Part shown: positions 33,616 to 44,839 of the stretch, one piece after another
Numbering within the stretch: the first letter of the stretch is position 1
Layout: each line of letters opens with the position of its first letter
Assembly: GCA_036898135.1 (NCBI GenBank)
Contig: CM072511.1
Coordinates: 29,005,182-29,069,181 of the forward strand
Source: Oncomelania hupensis
Lineage: Eukaryota > Mollusca > Gastropoda > Littorinimorpha > Pomatiopsidae
DNA length: 64,000 nt
Reading direction: 5' to 3'
The notes under the pieces: generated by a model
Databases searched by the model: none
Told to the model about the DNA's origin: nothing
What the model saw: only the letters and a program-made list of their open reading frames with translations
Program-made: the position numbers and the translations under genes

Positions 33616-33762
33616 GTAAGTTTACCTTACCTGCTCATACACATACGAAGGCGAAAATTTATATTCACTATAAATAAATCCGTAAATATAATACGTTATA
33701 AGAAGATGGACGAGGTGAAGTTTGGAAATGGTGCAATGGAGGGGGTGAGAGCGGTGGATTTG

Positions 33763-34023
33763 AGCGAGAGAGAGAGAGAGCGAGAGAGAGAGAGAGAGAG
33801 AAGAGGGAGAAAGAGAAGAGGTAGAGAGAAAGAGAGAAGAGGGAGAGAGAAAGAGAGAGAGATAGAGAGAGAGAAGAGAAAGAGAGAGAGAGAGAAGAGA
33901 AGGAGAGAGAAAGTGAGAGAGAGAGAGAAGAAGGAGAGAGAAAGAGAGAGAGAGAAGAGGGAGAGAGAGAGAAGAGGGAGAGAAAAAGGGAGAGAGAAGA
34001 GGGAGAGAGAAAGAGAGAGAGAA

Positions 34024-34075
<52 letters not shown>

Positions 34076-34090
34076 AGAGAAAGAGGGAAG
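33763..34090. repeat. GA-rich purine tract, ~325 bp
   Basis: Nearly unbroken purine strand of GAGA with AGAGGGAGA interruptions. Further (GA)n arrays lie at 34557-34658 and 34761-34840. Confidence 0.95.
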
Positions 34091-34439
34091 TCGAAGTCGA
34101 AACCTTCAATAGGATAATAGCATTAGGTCCTGTTGACCGGTCTTACAGCTAGTCCGTAATAAAAAATTTAAAATTAAAATTCAGAACAAACAAAATAATT
34201 AACGTGAAATTGATTTGAAACTAACACCAGCCTTAACAATTGTATGGATTAAAGAAATTACTAAGAATATTATTGTATCTAAATGGTACATACTCCCTAC
34301 CCCCCCCCCCCCACACACACACACAACCAATACCCCTTCCCTTATCCTACTCTCCACCATCACAACATACACAAGCTAATTCACACCTCAAAAACTTAAA
34401 CTGTCGCAAGATAGGGATGAACAAAAGGTATACAATCAT

Positions 34440-34555
34440 CTTAAATAATAGGAGCAAGGGAGAACAGAAATCTGAGTATATTTTTAAACGATGCTAATGA
34501 TTTACTTTCCTTGATCTCTTGTGGTAGAGAATTCCACACACTTGAGGGAAGGGGA
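34440..34555 (-). pseudogene. LINE ORF2 C-terminal fragment, minus strand
   Basis: The minus strand reads V-W-N-S-L-P-Q-E-I-K-E-S-K-S-L-A-S-F-K, the typical end of CR1/L2/Jockey-type ORF2 (W-N-S-L-P ... S-F-K). It starts at the (GA)n array, so its upstream part is missing. Confidence 0.65.
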
Positions 34556-34556
34556 T

Positions 34557-34585
34557 AGAGAGAGAGAGGGTAGATGGAAAGAAGA

Positions 34586-34660
<75 letters not shown>

Positions 34661-34757
34661 AAACAAAGTGTGAACAAGTAATTGTTTACATTCCAGATTT
34701 AAACCAGGATAGCAACGTCATGATCTATGGTTTCGTAGTGAAACAAGGGAAGTAACC

Positions 34758-34826
<69 letters not shown>

Positions 34827-34840
34827 GAGGGGGAAATAGA
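34557..34840. repeat. Two (GA)n arrays
   Basis: GA arrays at 34557-34658 and 34761-34840, separated by about 100 bases of ordinary sequence. Confidence 0.95.
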
Positions 34841-34876
34841 GAGAGCGCGCACAAAAGTTTTGATTTAAAGTTTGAT

Positions 34877-35373
34877 CTTCTTCTTCTTCTTCTTCTTCTT
34901 CTTCTTCTTCTTCTTCTTCTTCTTCTTCTTCTTCTTCTGCATCATCATTATCATCTTCCTTTTTTTCTTCCTTCTTCTTCTACTTCTTCTTTTTCTACTT
35001 CTTCTTTTTCCTTCCTTCTTCTTCCATCTTTTTCTTCCCTTTCTTTTTTTCATTCTTTCTTCCTTTTCCCTTTTTTTCTTTCTTTTTTTCTTCTTGTATT
35101 TCTTCTTTCCTTTATTTCGTTTTTCCTTTCTTTCTTTCTTCCTTTCTTTCTGTCTCCTTTTTTCCTTTCTTTCTTCCTTCCTTCCTTCATTCCCTTCTTT
35201 TATTACTTCCTTCCTCCCTTCTTTTCGTTCTTTATTACTTTTTTTATATTTATTTGTTTCTTCCTTTGTTTCTTTCTTTCTTATTTTCTTTGTTTATTTA
35301 TCTCTTTTCCTTTCTTCATTTCTTTCTTTATTTCTTTTTTCCTTTCTTCAATGTCAAATTTTCTTGTGTAGAT

Positions 35374-35405
<32 letters not shown>

Positions 35406-35545
35406 TCGTTCTTTCTTTCTTTCTTTACTTTAGTGTTTTTCTTAGCTTCCATGTACTTAACTCTAATTACCCGTTGTCGCTTTTGTCTTTCTTTCCAACG
35501 AAGTAGTCTATTACCTTTTAATTTCTCTCTTCTTTTTTGAGCGAC
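34877..35545. repeat. Polypyrimidine tract starting as (TTC)n, ~670 bp
   Basis: (TTC)n to about 34938, then a long T/C-dominated strand of CTTT/CCTT units with few purines. The long open frame through it (poly-Phe/Leu/Ser) is compositional. Confidence 0.93.
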
Positions 35546-36119
35546 ATCGCTGTCTCCGTTGCTTTAAATTTGAATTGATTTTCTTCCCTTCTAGAATGGC
35601 ATCTTTAAAAAAAATACAACTTTTTAATGATCTTCAGGTTTATTTTATTTTATTTCCATTCTCTTTCCATTTTAAAAAATTATATTCCTCATTCCTTTCG
35701 TGTATTTTCTTTTTTTGGGGAGTCAGATGGCATTAGCTTCAGTTTCAATTTACTGTACTGTGTTTTTTTTGTTCTTCTCGTTCTTTGTAAAGTCCCATTT
35801 TTTCTCAGTTGAATACACCCTCGCTCTCTCTGGCATTGTTCACCCGTCTTTTATTTTTGTTTCATTGTGAGTGCCTATACTTACCTAAAACACTGTCTGT
35901 TTGTCTGTGTCTGTCTGTGTCTGTCTGCCTGTCTCTCTCTTTGTCCATCCCTCCCCACTGCACTCTCCATCACTACGACTTTTGAGCCAAAATGCTCTAA
36001 AAGAAAACCACTTAGTTGTTTTTTAATCTTTATATTTGATTTAAAAAGAAATTTAACAAAAATATGATTTTAAACCCCTACATTGTTTTGATCTTTATAA
36101 ACGGTTTTAATATGTACAG
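35546..36119. other. No gene recognised
   Basis: T-rich intronic sequence with a short TGTC-rich stretch near 35895-35945. Confidence 0.5.
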
Positions 36120-36625
36120 TTTTAACGACCAAGCGTGTTTGCCAGTATCAGATTGTTGTATCTGGCAAACTCCAACAGTCTCAGACCCCTGTCCTTTGTC
36201 TCGTCACAGCAGATCTCCAACGAAGAATACAAAGCATTGGGATGAGGTGCTACAGAAGACTTCTGGGCATTTCCTATACCCAGCACGTCACCAACGACGA
36301 AGTCCGAAAGACCATCACACAAGCCATTGGACAACACGATGACCTGCTCACAGTGGTGAAAAAAAACGGAAACTCCGATGGTATGGCCACGTCACCAGAT
36401 CATCAGGTCTTGCAAAGACCATACTGCAAGGCACAGTGCAAGGAGGTAGAAGAAGAGGGAGACCGAAAAAGAGGTGGGATGACAACATTCGAGAATGGAC
36501 TGGTTTGACACTGAGAGAAACAATCAGGGTTGCTGAGGACAGGGAAAGATGGAGTACGCTGGTTAAACGATCATCTGTGGTGCCCCTACGACCTCCGAGT
36601 TATGGGATAGGATAGGATAGTTCAA
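36120..36625 (+). mobile_element. RTE-like LINE, 3' fragment with an inverted internal piece
   Basis: 36125-36208 on the minus strand encodes D-R-G-L-R-L-L-E-F-A-R-Y-N-N-L from the endonuclease region. From about 36209 the plus strand encodes D-L-Q-R-R-I-Q-S and continues to the (GGATA)n tail. The order and inversion match a twin-primed insertion with a large internal deletion. A homopolymer frameshift lies near 36360. Confidence 0.87.
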
Positions 36626-36820
36626 ACGAGTAGATATGTAGTGTTTACATTATTAATTTAGGGCATTATTTGATGTTTAATGGCTTCTTTAACATATCTG
36701 AAAGTGATTATATACATTGTCAACGCGTCAGATTACTACTCCCATTTGGATGCGTGTAGGAAATTTGATTCATGCATTGTTCCGAGATTTAATTATTCAT
36801 GGTGCTTTTGTTCTGTTCGC

Positions 36821-37400
36821 CCCCGTTGGGGTGCCGGGGGTTTCAGTATAAATAGTATCCCCACTTTCTGGAAATTTAGTGCTTTAAATTCCCACTGTCG
36901 CTGTCTTTCTCATTTGCTCTTTCTCATTCCTGCTCTGTTCTATCAATCTGCTATACTATCGTCTTCTTCGCTAGACCAGTCTCCTACCTTTTTTCTTGAA
37001 AATTCTTCCGGGACAAGACTCCTTGTTTGTGTATGAGGTCTGTTGGACCAGCTTGGGAATATTGGACGCTTTCTGCCAGGTGGTCACTAGGGCTTCCTAT
37101 AATGTTATTATTTAGCAATGTAGGCATTTTATATGTATGTGTTTTGTTGATAATTTATAATGATGTTTGTATTCTATTTTGTTTTTGTAAATGGGGGTTC
37201 GATAAGTTGGGGTGAAGCCTCAGCCGTCCCCTGCGTGGGATGTCTTTATTGTAAAGTGACTGGCTGGTGGAGGGCATTCAGTTTTCCCACTAGGGTTGTT
37301 TCAGCAGATCTTTTATGCGGATTGGGGGTTGTCCGGTCCTGATTTGGCTCGGAAGAGTCCGCTGGACCTAAAGCAACAATTATGTAATGTAATGTAATGT
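36821..37400 (+). mobile_element. 579-bp repeat, family D, copy 3
   Basis: Starts at the same base as copy 2 (CCCCCGTTGGGGTGCC) and ends ATTATGTAATGTAATG. The possible target repeat TGTTCTGTTCG versus TGTTCTTTTCG is imperfect. It is very similar to copy 2, so both are fairly recent. Confidence 0.88.
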
Positions 37401-37840
37401 TCTTTTCGTTGTGTTAGTTATTGTCACTTCGTCTTTTGTGGTGTGCTTTTTTATGTTGTTCCCTTTGCTTCCCGAAGGCCCTGGAATTACACTAATGCCT
37501 TATTTTTCGTACTTTCATGTTGAATATTTTGACTATCACTCCCCTATTTTTCTTCTTCTTCTTCTTCTTCTTGCCTTCTTTCTAAATATGATTTCAATTC
37601 TTTCTTGGATTTCTGTTTGGAAGTATCGTTTTGTTCTGTTGCGTGTGGTAGATCCGCCTGACAATAGAGCTTAGCACGAAAATTTTGCACTATGTTGTGT
37701 TTGCCCAACTTAGCATTCTGCTGGTGTACGGACCGATTTCTTTGTCATTATTGTACATTTTAAATGCTAGCAGTTCTTTGTTTCAATACATTTAACTTTT
37801 GCCTTGTCTTGCCTTGATTAAGCTTCATGTTCCGTTTCAG

Positions 37841-37899
37841 ATTACTCTATTTTGATGCTCGTCAAGGGGGGCCAGTTATCGAACACAGACAGATACCAG
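37841..37899 (+). CDS. SLC38A11-like amino-acid transporter, exon 4
   Basis: Acceptor TCCGTTTCAG ends at 37840. The 59-nt exon completes an Asp codon and encodes Y-S-I-L-M-L-V-K-G-G-Q-L-S-N-T-D-R-Y-Q, matching the TM2-to-loop segment D-(Y/F)-S-x-x-L-(V/I)-K-G-G-x-L-S-x-T-D-x-Y-Q of SLC38A11. The donor is GTTAGC at 37900, weaker than the other donors. It ends in phase 0. No following exon is recognised in the remaining 26 kb, so either the next intron is very long, a short exon was missed, or the locus is rearranged. Confidence 0.88.
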
Positions 37900-38875
37900 G
37901 TTAGCGAGGTGTCTTCTTATTTTTCTATTTTGTACGTTGTCCTCGGAGAGAAAGTGGACACCAGAGAGATGTATGAGTGATAAAGTTCTGTGAGTAACTG
38001 TGTTTTATTAGAAGAGTCAATGTGATTGTTGTTGAAATATTCTAGTTGTTGTTTGTTAAGTTTTTTGTTTTTTTTTACATTATCGTTATAAATGTCCACG
38101 CTACTACCAACATGCTCAGTGTGATGGGACTGCGGAGCCATATGTGTTATGTTTGTGTGACGTTCTGCGTTGTGTGTTCAATTCCCTTCAATTTTAGTCT
38201 AATCATTTTATTTTAAAATCCTCTTGACGAATTTTAGATAATTGAAATTGCATTGTGTTTGCGTGAGAACGTTTGTTTGTGTGTTGTCTGGTCTTGTCTT
38301 GTCCTGATAGCGTTTTGTTCTGCTTCTGCTAGGTTGTGGACATAATGATATAGTACTGAACTTCCAGCTCTTTAAAAGAACATACAAATGGAATTTTATT
38401 TGTAGCTGACGTATCGACCAGTACTAGATAACCCGTACACACTTTTTGAACCCTTTTAGGTGTGGAAGTCGTCTGGGCCCAGTTCGTAGCCTGTACTCCG
38501 GTCTTTTATTTATTGGGATCTGAACATGTCGAGAACACTTTTTATGTTCGCCGTTTGGAACCTAAGCCAGAGATTTTGCTGGTGGAAAGATCAGAAACAG
38601 CATTATCGCTGGCCTTGTGAAGGGCCTTGGAGTTTGAACGTTCGTGTGAGAACTGGTTGTACGATGGCCATCATTGTTTGAGGCAGCAGTGCGGCTTCAG
38701 TTCGGTTTTGATGCCGGTCTGCGCCTTGAATAGTTCTTTGAGCTGAAGAAACAACCAAATACTCTTTTAAGCTGACATTGAAAAATACATCTAACCCATC
38801 CCCGTCTTCTATAATAAACCTACAACAATTGCTGACAGTGTTCAACTTTTATCACCTCACTTTGATTTGTGCGTG
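37900..38875. other. No further transporter exon recognised
   Basis: No segment encoding the next transmembrane helices is seen. A minus-strand 80-codon frame at 38603-38845 has no recognisable motif. Confidence 0.5.
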
Positions 38876-38993
<118 letters not shown>

Positions 38994-39269
38994 TCCTATC
39001 CTATCCTATCCTGTCCCGTAACCCGGAGGTCGTAGGGTCACCACAGATGATCGTTTAACCAGCATACTCCATCTTTCTCTGTCCTCCGCAGCCCTGATGG
39101 CTTCGCTCAGTGTCAAACCAGTCCATTCTCGAATGTTGTCCTCCCACCTCTTTTTCGGTCTCCCTCTTCTTCTACCTCCTTGCACTGTGCCTTGCAGAAT
39201 AGTCTTTGCAAGGCCTGATGATCTGGTGACGTGGCCATACCATCGGAGGTTCCGTTTCTTCACCACTGT

Positions 39270-41973
39270 GAGCAGGTCAGTCCAGTCTCCAGTAGACTCA
39301 TTACCATCCGTCTGAGAGCAACCCCTTTCAACATTACCATCATCCAGGCCTATGCCCCAACATCAGACTATGAAGACAGCGAAGTGGAGGATTTTTATGA
39401 AAATATACAGGCGGTCCTTGACCAAGTGCCGAAGAAGGACATAGTCATAGTGCAAGGCGACTGGAATGCCAAGGTTGGCCAAGATGCGCACCACAACTGG
39501 GGAGACACATGCGGACCCCACTGCAACAACGAGACAAATGACAGGGGTCTGAGGCTATTGGAGTTTGCCAGATACAACAATCTGGTACTGGCAAACACGC
39601 TTGGTCTCCACAAAAAATCCAGACGATGGACATGGCACAGTCCCGGCGGGGAACATCACAACCAGATCGACTACATCATGGTCAAGAAACGCTTCAGATC
39701 AAGCATCAACATTGGCAGGACACGCACTTTTCCAGGAGCAGACATTGGAAGTGACCACGATCTCGTGATGATGTCTTTCCGGCTCCATTTGAAGAGAGTA
39801 AATACAGCAAAGTGCACTAGGCTGAAGTTCGACCTGGACAAACTGCAAGACCCGGAGGTGGCAAAAATATTTCAGGCCACAATTGGAGGGAAATTTGCAC
39901 CACTGCTTATTTTGGGGGCAGGCGAAGTAGATGTCAACACCATGACCAATACCTTCAACTCAGCTGTAACAGATGCCGCCACTGAGATCCTTGGCAAGCA
40001 CCGACCAAAGAAGAAGCCGTGGATCACACCTGAACTTTTGGATCTGTGCGATAAACGAAGAGAGTTAAAAAAGAAAAAGAACACCTCACAGGGAGCTTAT
40101 GTCTACCGAAAAATCAACAATGACATCCGAAAAGGCATGCGCACAGCAAAGGAGAACTGGATAGAAGATCAATGCCAGGAAATAGAGAACAATCTGAACA
40201 AGAACAACAGCAAGAAGGCCTACCAGACTGTGAAGCGGCTGACAAGTGTTAAACAGCCCAAAGTCTCCACTATCCAAAGCAAGTCTGGTATTTGCCTTAC
40301 AGAAGAACAAGAAGTCTTGGACAGATGGACAGAGTACTGCTCTGACCTTTACAACCATACACCAAATGGAGACCCATCAGTTCTAGCATGTCCCGAGAGC
40401 AGAGAAGAAGAAGAAATCCTCCCAATTCTCCGGGAAGAAGTTGAGGCAGCAGTGCAATCGCTGAAGAAAGGGAAGTCAGCGGGAGTGGACAACATACCAG
40501 CGGAACTGCTACAAGCAGGAGGAGAAGCGATGACTGATGCTCTCACCATTATCTGTAACAAGATCTGGCAGAGTGGGGAATGGCCTACACCATGGACCCA
40601 GTCGCTTGTCATCACTCTTCCCAAAAAAGGTAACCTTCAGGAGTGTGAAAATTACCGCACCATCAGCCTCATCAGCCATCCCAGCAAGGTCCTCCTGAAA
40701 ATAATACTCAACAGGTTGAAACCACAAGCTGAACAAATCATAGCTGAAGAACAAGCAGGATTCATGGCAGGGCGAAGTACCACTGAACAGATTTTCAACC
40801 TCAGAATAATCTGTGAGAAATACCTACAGCACCAACAACATCTATATCATGTGTTCATAGACTTCAAGAAGGCATTTGACCGAGTCTGGCATGCAGCTCT
40901 ATGGGCAACCATGAAAGTGTACAACATCAGCCCTAAAATTATAGAAGTCATCAAAAGCCTGTATGACAAGGCTACCAGTGCAGTCCTCCATAACAGCGTC
41001 ATCGGGAACTGGTTCAGAACAACAATCGGTGTGCGTCAAGGATGCCTACTCTCTCCAACACTCTTCAACATCTTCCTAGAGCGCATCATGTCAGATGCTC
41101 TTGCAGATCACGAAGGCACAGTCAGCATAGGGGGCAGAGCAATCTCCAATCTTCGTTTTGCGGATGATATTGATGGATTGGCTGGAGAGGAACAAGAACT
41201 TGAACAGCTTGTACAGAGGCTTGACACCACCTCCAGAGCTTATGGAATGGAAATAAGTGCAGAGAAGACCAAAATGATGACCAACAACACCAATGGCATC
41301 AACACGGACATCAAAGTACAAGGCCAATCCCTCAACACAGTGCACAGCTTCAAATATTTAGGAGCCATTGTGTCAGACAATGGGTCTCGACAGGAAGTCC
41401 TCTCCAGGATCGCACAAACAACTGCTGCCCTGACAAGGTTGAAGCCCATTTGGAAAGACAGAACCATCAGTCTACATTCCAAAGTAAGACTGCTGCGCTC
41501 TCTGGTCATCTCCATCTTCCTGTATGCTTGCGAAGCATGGACCCTCACAGCAGATCTCCAACGAAGAATACAAAGCATGGAGATGAGGTGCTACAGAAGA
41601 CTTCTGTGCATTTCCTATACCCAACACATCACCAACGTTGAAGTCCGACAGACCATCACACAAGCCATTGGACAACACGATGACCTGCTCACAGTGGTGA
41701 AGAAACGGAAACTCCGATGGTATGGCCACGTCACCAGATCATCAGGCCTTGCAAAGACCATCCTGCAAGGCACAGTGCAAGGAGGTAGAAGAAGGGGGAG
41801 ACCGAAAAAGAGGTGGGAGGACAACATTCGAGAATGGACTGGTTTGACACTGAGCGAAGCCATGAGGGCTGCTGAGGACAGAGAAAGATGGAGTATGCTG
41901 GTTAAGCGATCATCTGTGGTGCCCCTACGACCTTCGGGTTATGGGACAGGATAGGATAGGATAGGAGCAGGTC
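39270..41973 (+). mobile_element. RTE-like LINE, 2.69-kb copy with 9-bp TSD
   Basis: Insertion 39279-41964 is bounded by GAGCAGGTC at 39270-39278 and 41965-41973. It is 5'-truncated inside the endonuclease and ends in (GGATA)n. It is the youngest-looking family member here because its frame is open throughout. Confidence 0.95.
39279..41954 (+). CDS. RTE-like LINE ORF2: partial endonuclease plus reverse transcriptase
   Basis: An 891-codon uninterrupted LINE-derived frame. A further 16 codons upstream (from an ATG at 39231) come from antisense host-LINE DNA and are not part of the protein family. Endonuclease: Q-A-Y-A-P-T, G-D-W-N-A-K-V-G and S-D-H-D-L-V (about residues 23-165 from 39279). RT: A-G-V-D-N-I-P-A-E-L, F-I-D-F-K-K-A-F-D, R-Q-G-C-L-L-S-P and catalytic F-A-D-D at about 41157-41168. 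A basic C-terminal region contains L-R-W-Y-G-H-V and G-R-R-R-G-R-P-K-K-R-W. About the first 100 endonuclease residues, including the N and E motifs, are missing, so it is not autonomous despite an intact RT. Assignment to the RTE clade is from the endonuclease type, short 3' UTR and tandem-repeat tail. Confidence 0.92.
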   Translation, partial: SPVSSRLITIRLRATPFNITIIQAYAPTSDYEDSEVEDFYENIQAVLDQVPKKDIVIVQGDWNAKVGQDAHHNWGDTCGPHCNNETNDRGLRLLEFARYNNLVLANTLGLHKKSRRWTWHSPGGEHHNQIDYIMVKKRFRSSINIGRTRTFPGADIGSDHDLVMMSFRLHLKRVNTAKCTRLKFDLDKLQDPEVAKIFQATIGGKFAPLLILGAGEVDVNTMTNTFNSAVTDAATEILGKHRPKKKPWITPELLDLCDKRRELKKKKNTSQGAYVYRKINNDIRKGMRTAKENWIEDQCQEIENNLNKNNSKKAYQTVKRLTSVKQPKVSTIQSKSGICLTEEQEVLDRWTEYCSDLYNHTPNGDPSVLACPESREEEEILPILREEVEAAVQSLKKGKSAGVDNIPAELLQAGGEAMTDALTIICNKIWQSGEWPTPWTQSLVITLPKKGNLQECENYRTISLISHPSKVLLKIILNRLKPQAEQIIAEEQAGFMAGRSTTEQIFNLRIICEKYLQHQQHLYHVFIDFKKAFDRVWHAALWATMKVYNISPKIIEVIKSLYDKATSAVLHNSVIGNWFRTTIGVRQGCLLSPTLFNIFLERIMSDALADHEGTVSIGGRAISNLRFADDIDGLAGEEQELEQLVQRLDTTSRAYGMEISAEKTKMMTNNTNGINTDIKVQGQSLNTVHSFKYLGAIVSDNGSRQEVLSRIAQTTAALTRLKPIWKDRTISLHSKVRLLRSLVISIFLYACEAWTLTADLQRRIQSMEMRCYRRLLCISYTQHITNVEVRQTITQAIGQHDDLLTVVKKRKLRWYGHVTRSSGLAKTILQGTVQGGRRRGRPKKRWEDNIREWTGLTLSEAMRAAEDRERWSMLVKRSSVVPLRPSGYGTG

Positions 41974-42742
41974 ATCGTGTTGTCCAATGGCTTGTGTGAT
42001 GGTCTGTCGGACTTCGTCGTTGATGATGTGTTGGGTATAGGAAATGCCCAGAAGTCTTCTGTAGCACCTCATCTCCATGCTTTGTATTCATCGTTGGAGA
42101 TCTGCTGTGAAGGTCCATGCCTCGCAAGCATACAGGAAGATGGAGATGACAAGGGAGCGCAGCAGTCTTACTTTGGAATGTAGACTGATGGTCCTGTCTT
42201 TCCAAATGGGCTTCAACCTTGTCAGGGCAGCAGTTGTTTGTGCGATCCTGGAGAGAACTTCCTGTCGGGACCCATTGTCTGATACAATGGCTCCTAAATA
42301 TTTGAAACTATGCACCGTGTTGAGGGATTGTCCTTGGACTTTGATGTCCGTGTTGATGCCATTGGTGTTGTTGGTCATCATTTTGGTCTTCTCTGCACTT
42401 ATTTCCATTCCATAAGCTCTGGAGGTGGTGTCAAGCCTCTGTACCAGCTTTTCAAGTTCTTGTTCCTCTCCAGCCAATCCATCAATGTCATCCAAAAAAA
42501 CGAAGATTGGAGATTGCTCTACCCCCTATGCTGACTGTGCCTTCATGATCTGCAAGAGCATCTGACATGATGCGCTCTAGGAAGATGTTGAAGAGTTTTG
42601 GAGAGAGTAGGCATCTTTGACGCACACCGATTGTTGTTCTGAACCAGTTCCCGATGGCGCTGTTGTGGAGGACTGCACTGGTAGCCTTGTCATACAGGCA
42701 TTTGATGACTTCAATAATTTTAGGGCTGATGTTGTACACTCT

Positions 42743-42743
<1 letters not shown>

Positions 42744-42820
<77 letters not shown>
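42744..42820. repeat. (TAC)n microsatellite, right part of split array
   Basis: Continuation of the array at 38876-38992, followed by a CA-rich stretch to about 42852. Confidence 0.97.
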
Positions 42821-42821
<1 letters not shown>

Positions 42822-42852
42822 CACACACACATACACACACAACACACACACC

Positions 42853-43264
42853 AGCGAGCAAGTGTTTTGATATATAAAGCAGGGGGACAGTCAGATAGTA
42901 CTAGGACTGTATTGTGATTGGGTTCAGTAGACACCCCAGGGTGTAGAACGAATGGTGGTAGTCGGAAGCTTAGTACTAATCGATGCAGTCAGACGCGAGC
43001 AACATATTATGGCTCCCTAGCTACAGCTACCCTAGTTCCCTTAAAGATGAGGGGGGGGGAAGTCATTGTTTTATATAGCGCGTTTTTAAGCCCCAAACCT
43101 GCTCAAGCTGCTTTCCCAGAGGAAATGGGTGAAGTAATTGCTCTTGTATATCACACTAAATAAGTCGAAGAGCTGGCCCTAACCCCACCGGCACCCAAAC
43201 GAAAAGGAGAAATGAGTGTTCTTCTTCAAAGCGCTCAAAGACCAGCTTGCTGCTGTTGTTTTTT
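42853..43264. other. No gene recognised
   Basis: No motif or repeat family is seen apart from a short G-run near 43050. Confidence 0.5.
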
Positions 43265-43600
43265 TTAATTTAATCACCTTTATCTAGCACTTTTCCAGCG
43301 AGAAAACTGCTCAAGGCGCTGGCCGATACAGGATCTAACTCAAGCCGCCCGAGGCGCCCACTTGCAACCTTTGGGCGCATAGTTTGACGCCCAGACCACT
43401 TAGCACAATCCTGGGCGACCAGGGATGGGGAGAAGGAACCTAGTGCGTGCTGGTTATATTTGTGTAGCCGGCTTTCACCCGTCTAGGACATGAGCGTCAG
43501 GATCTTTAAAGTCCCTGCAATGGAATGCGTGCGTGCCCAGATTAGATCTCGGTTTATACTCTCATCCCAAGGAATAGGAGCGCAGTGTCTCATGGTAATT
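43265..43600 (-). mobile_element. SINE with GCTATATAA-type tail, minus copy
   Basis: Reading on the minus strand: GGTTCCTTCTCCCCATCC, GGGCGCCTCGGGCGGCTTGA and GCGCCTTGAGCAG, ending GTGCTAGATAAAGGTG. Pairs in inverted orientation with 43790-43925. Confidence 0.78.
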
Positions 43601-43614
43601 TTTAAACTTACATT

Positions 43615-43768
43615 TAATTAATTAATTAATTAATTAATGTATTTATTGATTAATTTATTCCAGGCCGTTAACGGGGTTTGAACTACTGCCTGTACAGGCT
43701 GCAATGTTATCACGTGACATTCGAGTATACTGCGTACACCACTGAGCCAACTGCGTACTGTCGCTCTT
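43615..43768 (-). mobile_element. tRNA-derived SINE with (TTAA)n tail
   Basis: The minus strand has an A-box-like TTGGCTCAGTGG and a B-box-like AGTTCAAACCCCG separated by about 60 bases. The tail is (ATTA)n at 43612-43640. Confidence 0.65.
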
Positions 43769-43789
43769 CATAGACAACAGAGCTCAGTT

Positions 43790-43925
43790 GTCCGGGCGTC
43801 AGACCATGCGCCCAAAGGCTGCGGGTGAGCGTCTCGGGCGGCTTGAGTTAGATCCTGTATCGGCCAGCGCCTTGAGCAGCTCTTGAGCTGGAAAAGCGCT
43901 ATATAAGAACGATTAAATAAATAAA
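43790..43925 (+). mobile_element. SINE with GCGCTATATAAG tail, plus copy
   Basis: GGGCGTCAGACCATGCGCCC through GATCCTGTATCGGCCAGCGC to AAAAGCGCTATATAAGAACG and (ATAA)n. Same family as 43265-43600. Confidence 0.8.
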
Positions 43926-44839
43926 TAACAGAGCCGCCCAAAATTAATCCAGAAAAAAACTTCAGTCCCGGAAACTCGGATATAGTTTATTACTGCTTTT
44001 TTGTATTTCGATGATACTGGAATTAATAACTAATTAAGATTTATTGCTGTAGTAATCATTCCGCAACAAAGGTACACTATTGAAATTATTCTAATTCTTA
44101 AATTTCTGATTTGCAGTTTAAAAGGTTAAGAACGTTTTCTTAACTATGACATGGGTGTTTTGGTTGTGTTTGTGTGTGTGTGTGTGTGTGTGTGGGTGTG
44201 TGTGCGTGTGTGCGCGTGTGTATTTTTGTTTTGTTTTGCGCAGACACTAAAACCGTTGTTGTGGCTAGTCATGCCATTATTTGTCGCAGCTTACATAGAG
44301 AGAATATAATGTATGAAGAGGTCAGTCAGTCTCTTGTCTTCCAGTACCATTGTTGAAAATGACTGTATTCAATATCTGTCTTCCGCACGTTGTTCTTTTT
44401 TTTATAGGGGTGCGGCGAGGTGCCATTTACCATTTAGCAGAAGCACCAAAGAGTAGGATTGATAGTAGTAGTCTCAGGTTTTAGCTAGTACTAACAGCGT
44501 TGTGGACTTGGGGAGAAAAATCAATACAATGTTACTGGCCTGTGCTTAATCAACTCACAGTAGTCTTGAACAGGTTCGGGAGGACATCCGGTTGTTATGC
44601 AGTTGTGACATCATAATACTCACACCTACAACGATTCCCGGAACTGTGTAATTTAAGGTTTTATTGTCGTCATTAGAGTATCGGAGAACACGTCCAGGCA
44701 AATTCAAAATTCTGGAAAGCGGTACATTGAGTTTTGGTGCACGTTAACGTATACTTTATTTAGCGTGTAGAGAAATTCAAAATGGCCTCAGTATCTTCCG
44801 GGTTCAAATATTAATAGTCTTGAAATTAATTAATAGGGA
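43926..44839. other. No gene recognised; (GT)n tract
   Basis: A GT array lies at about 44169-44222. No exon is recognised. Confidence 0.5.

Larger units (their letters stand above)
33616..37840 (+). other. Intron 3 of the SLC38A11-like gene
   Basis: About 4.2 kb holding a purine block, a LINE tail on the minus strand, a pyrimidine block, a 5'-inverted RTE fragment and a family D repeat. Confidence 0.85.

Noticed and set aside
34872..35540. 222-codon Phe/Leu/Ser-rich frame resembling a membrane protein
   Set aside because: It is the translation of a polypyrimidine tract; hydrophobicity comes from TTT/CTT/TCT codons.
38603..38845. 80-codon minus-strand frame as a possible exon
   Set aside because: No recognised domain and no convincing splice sites at its ends.
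39231..39278. ATG at 39231 as the true start of the RTE protein
   Set aside because: These 16 codons come from the antisense host LINE at the insertion point; the TSD ends at 39278.
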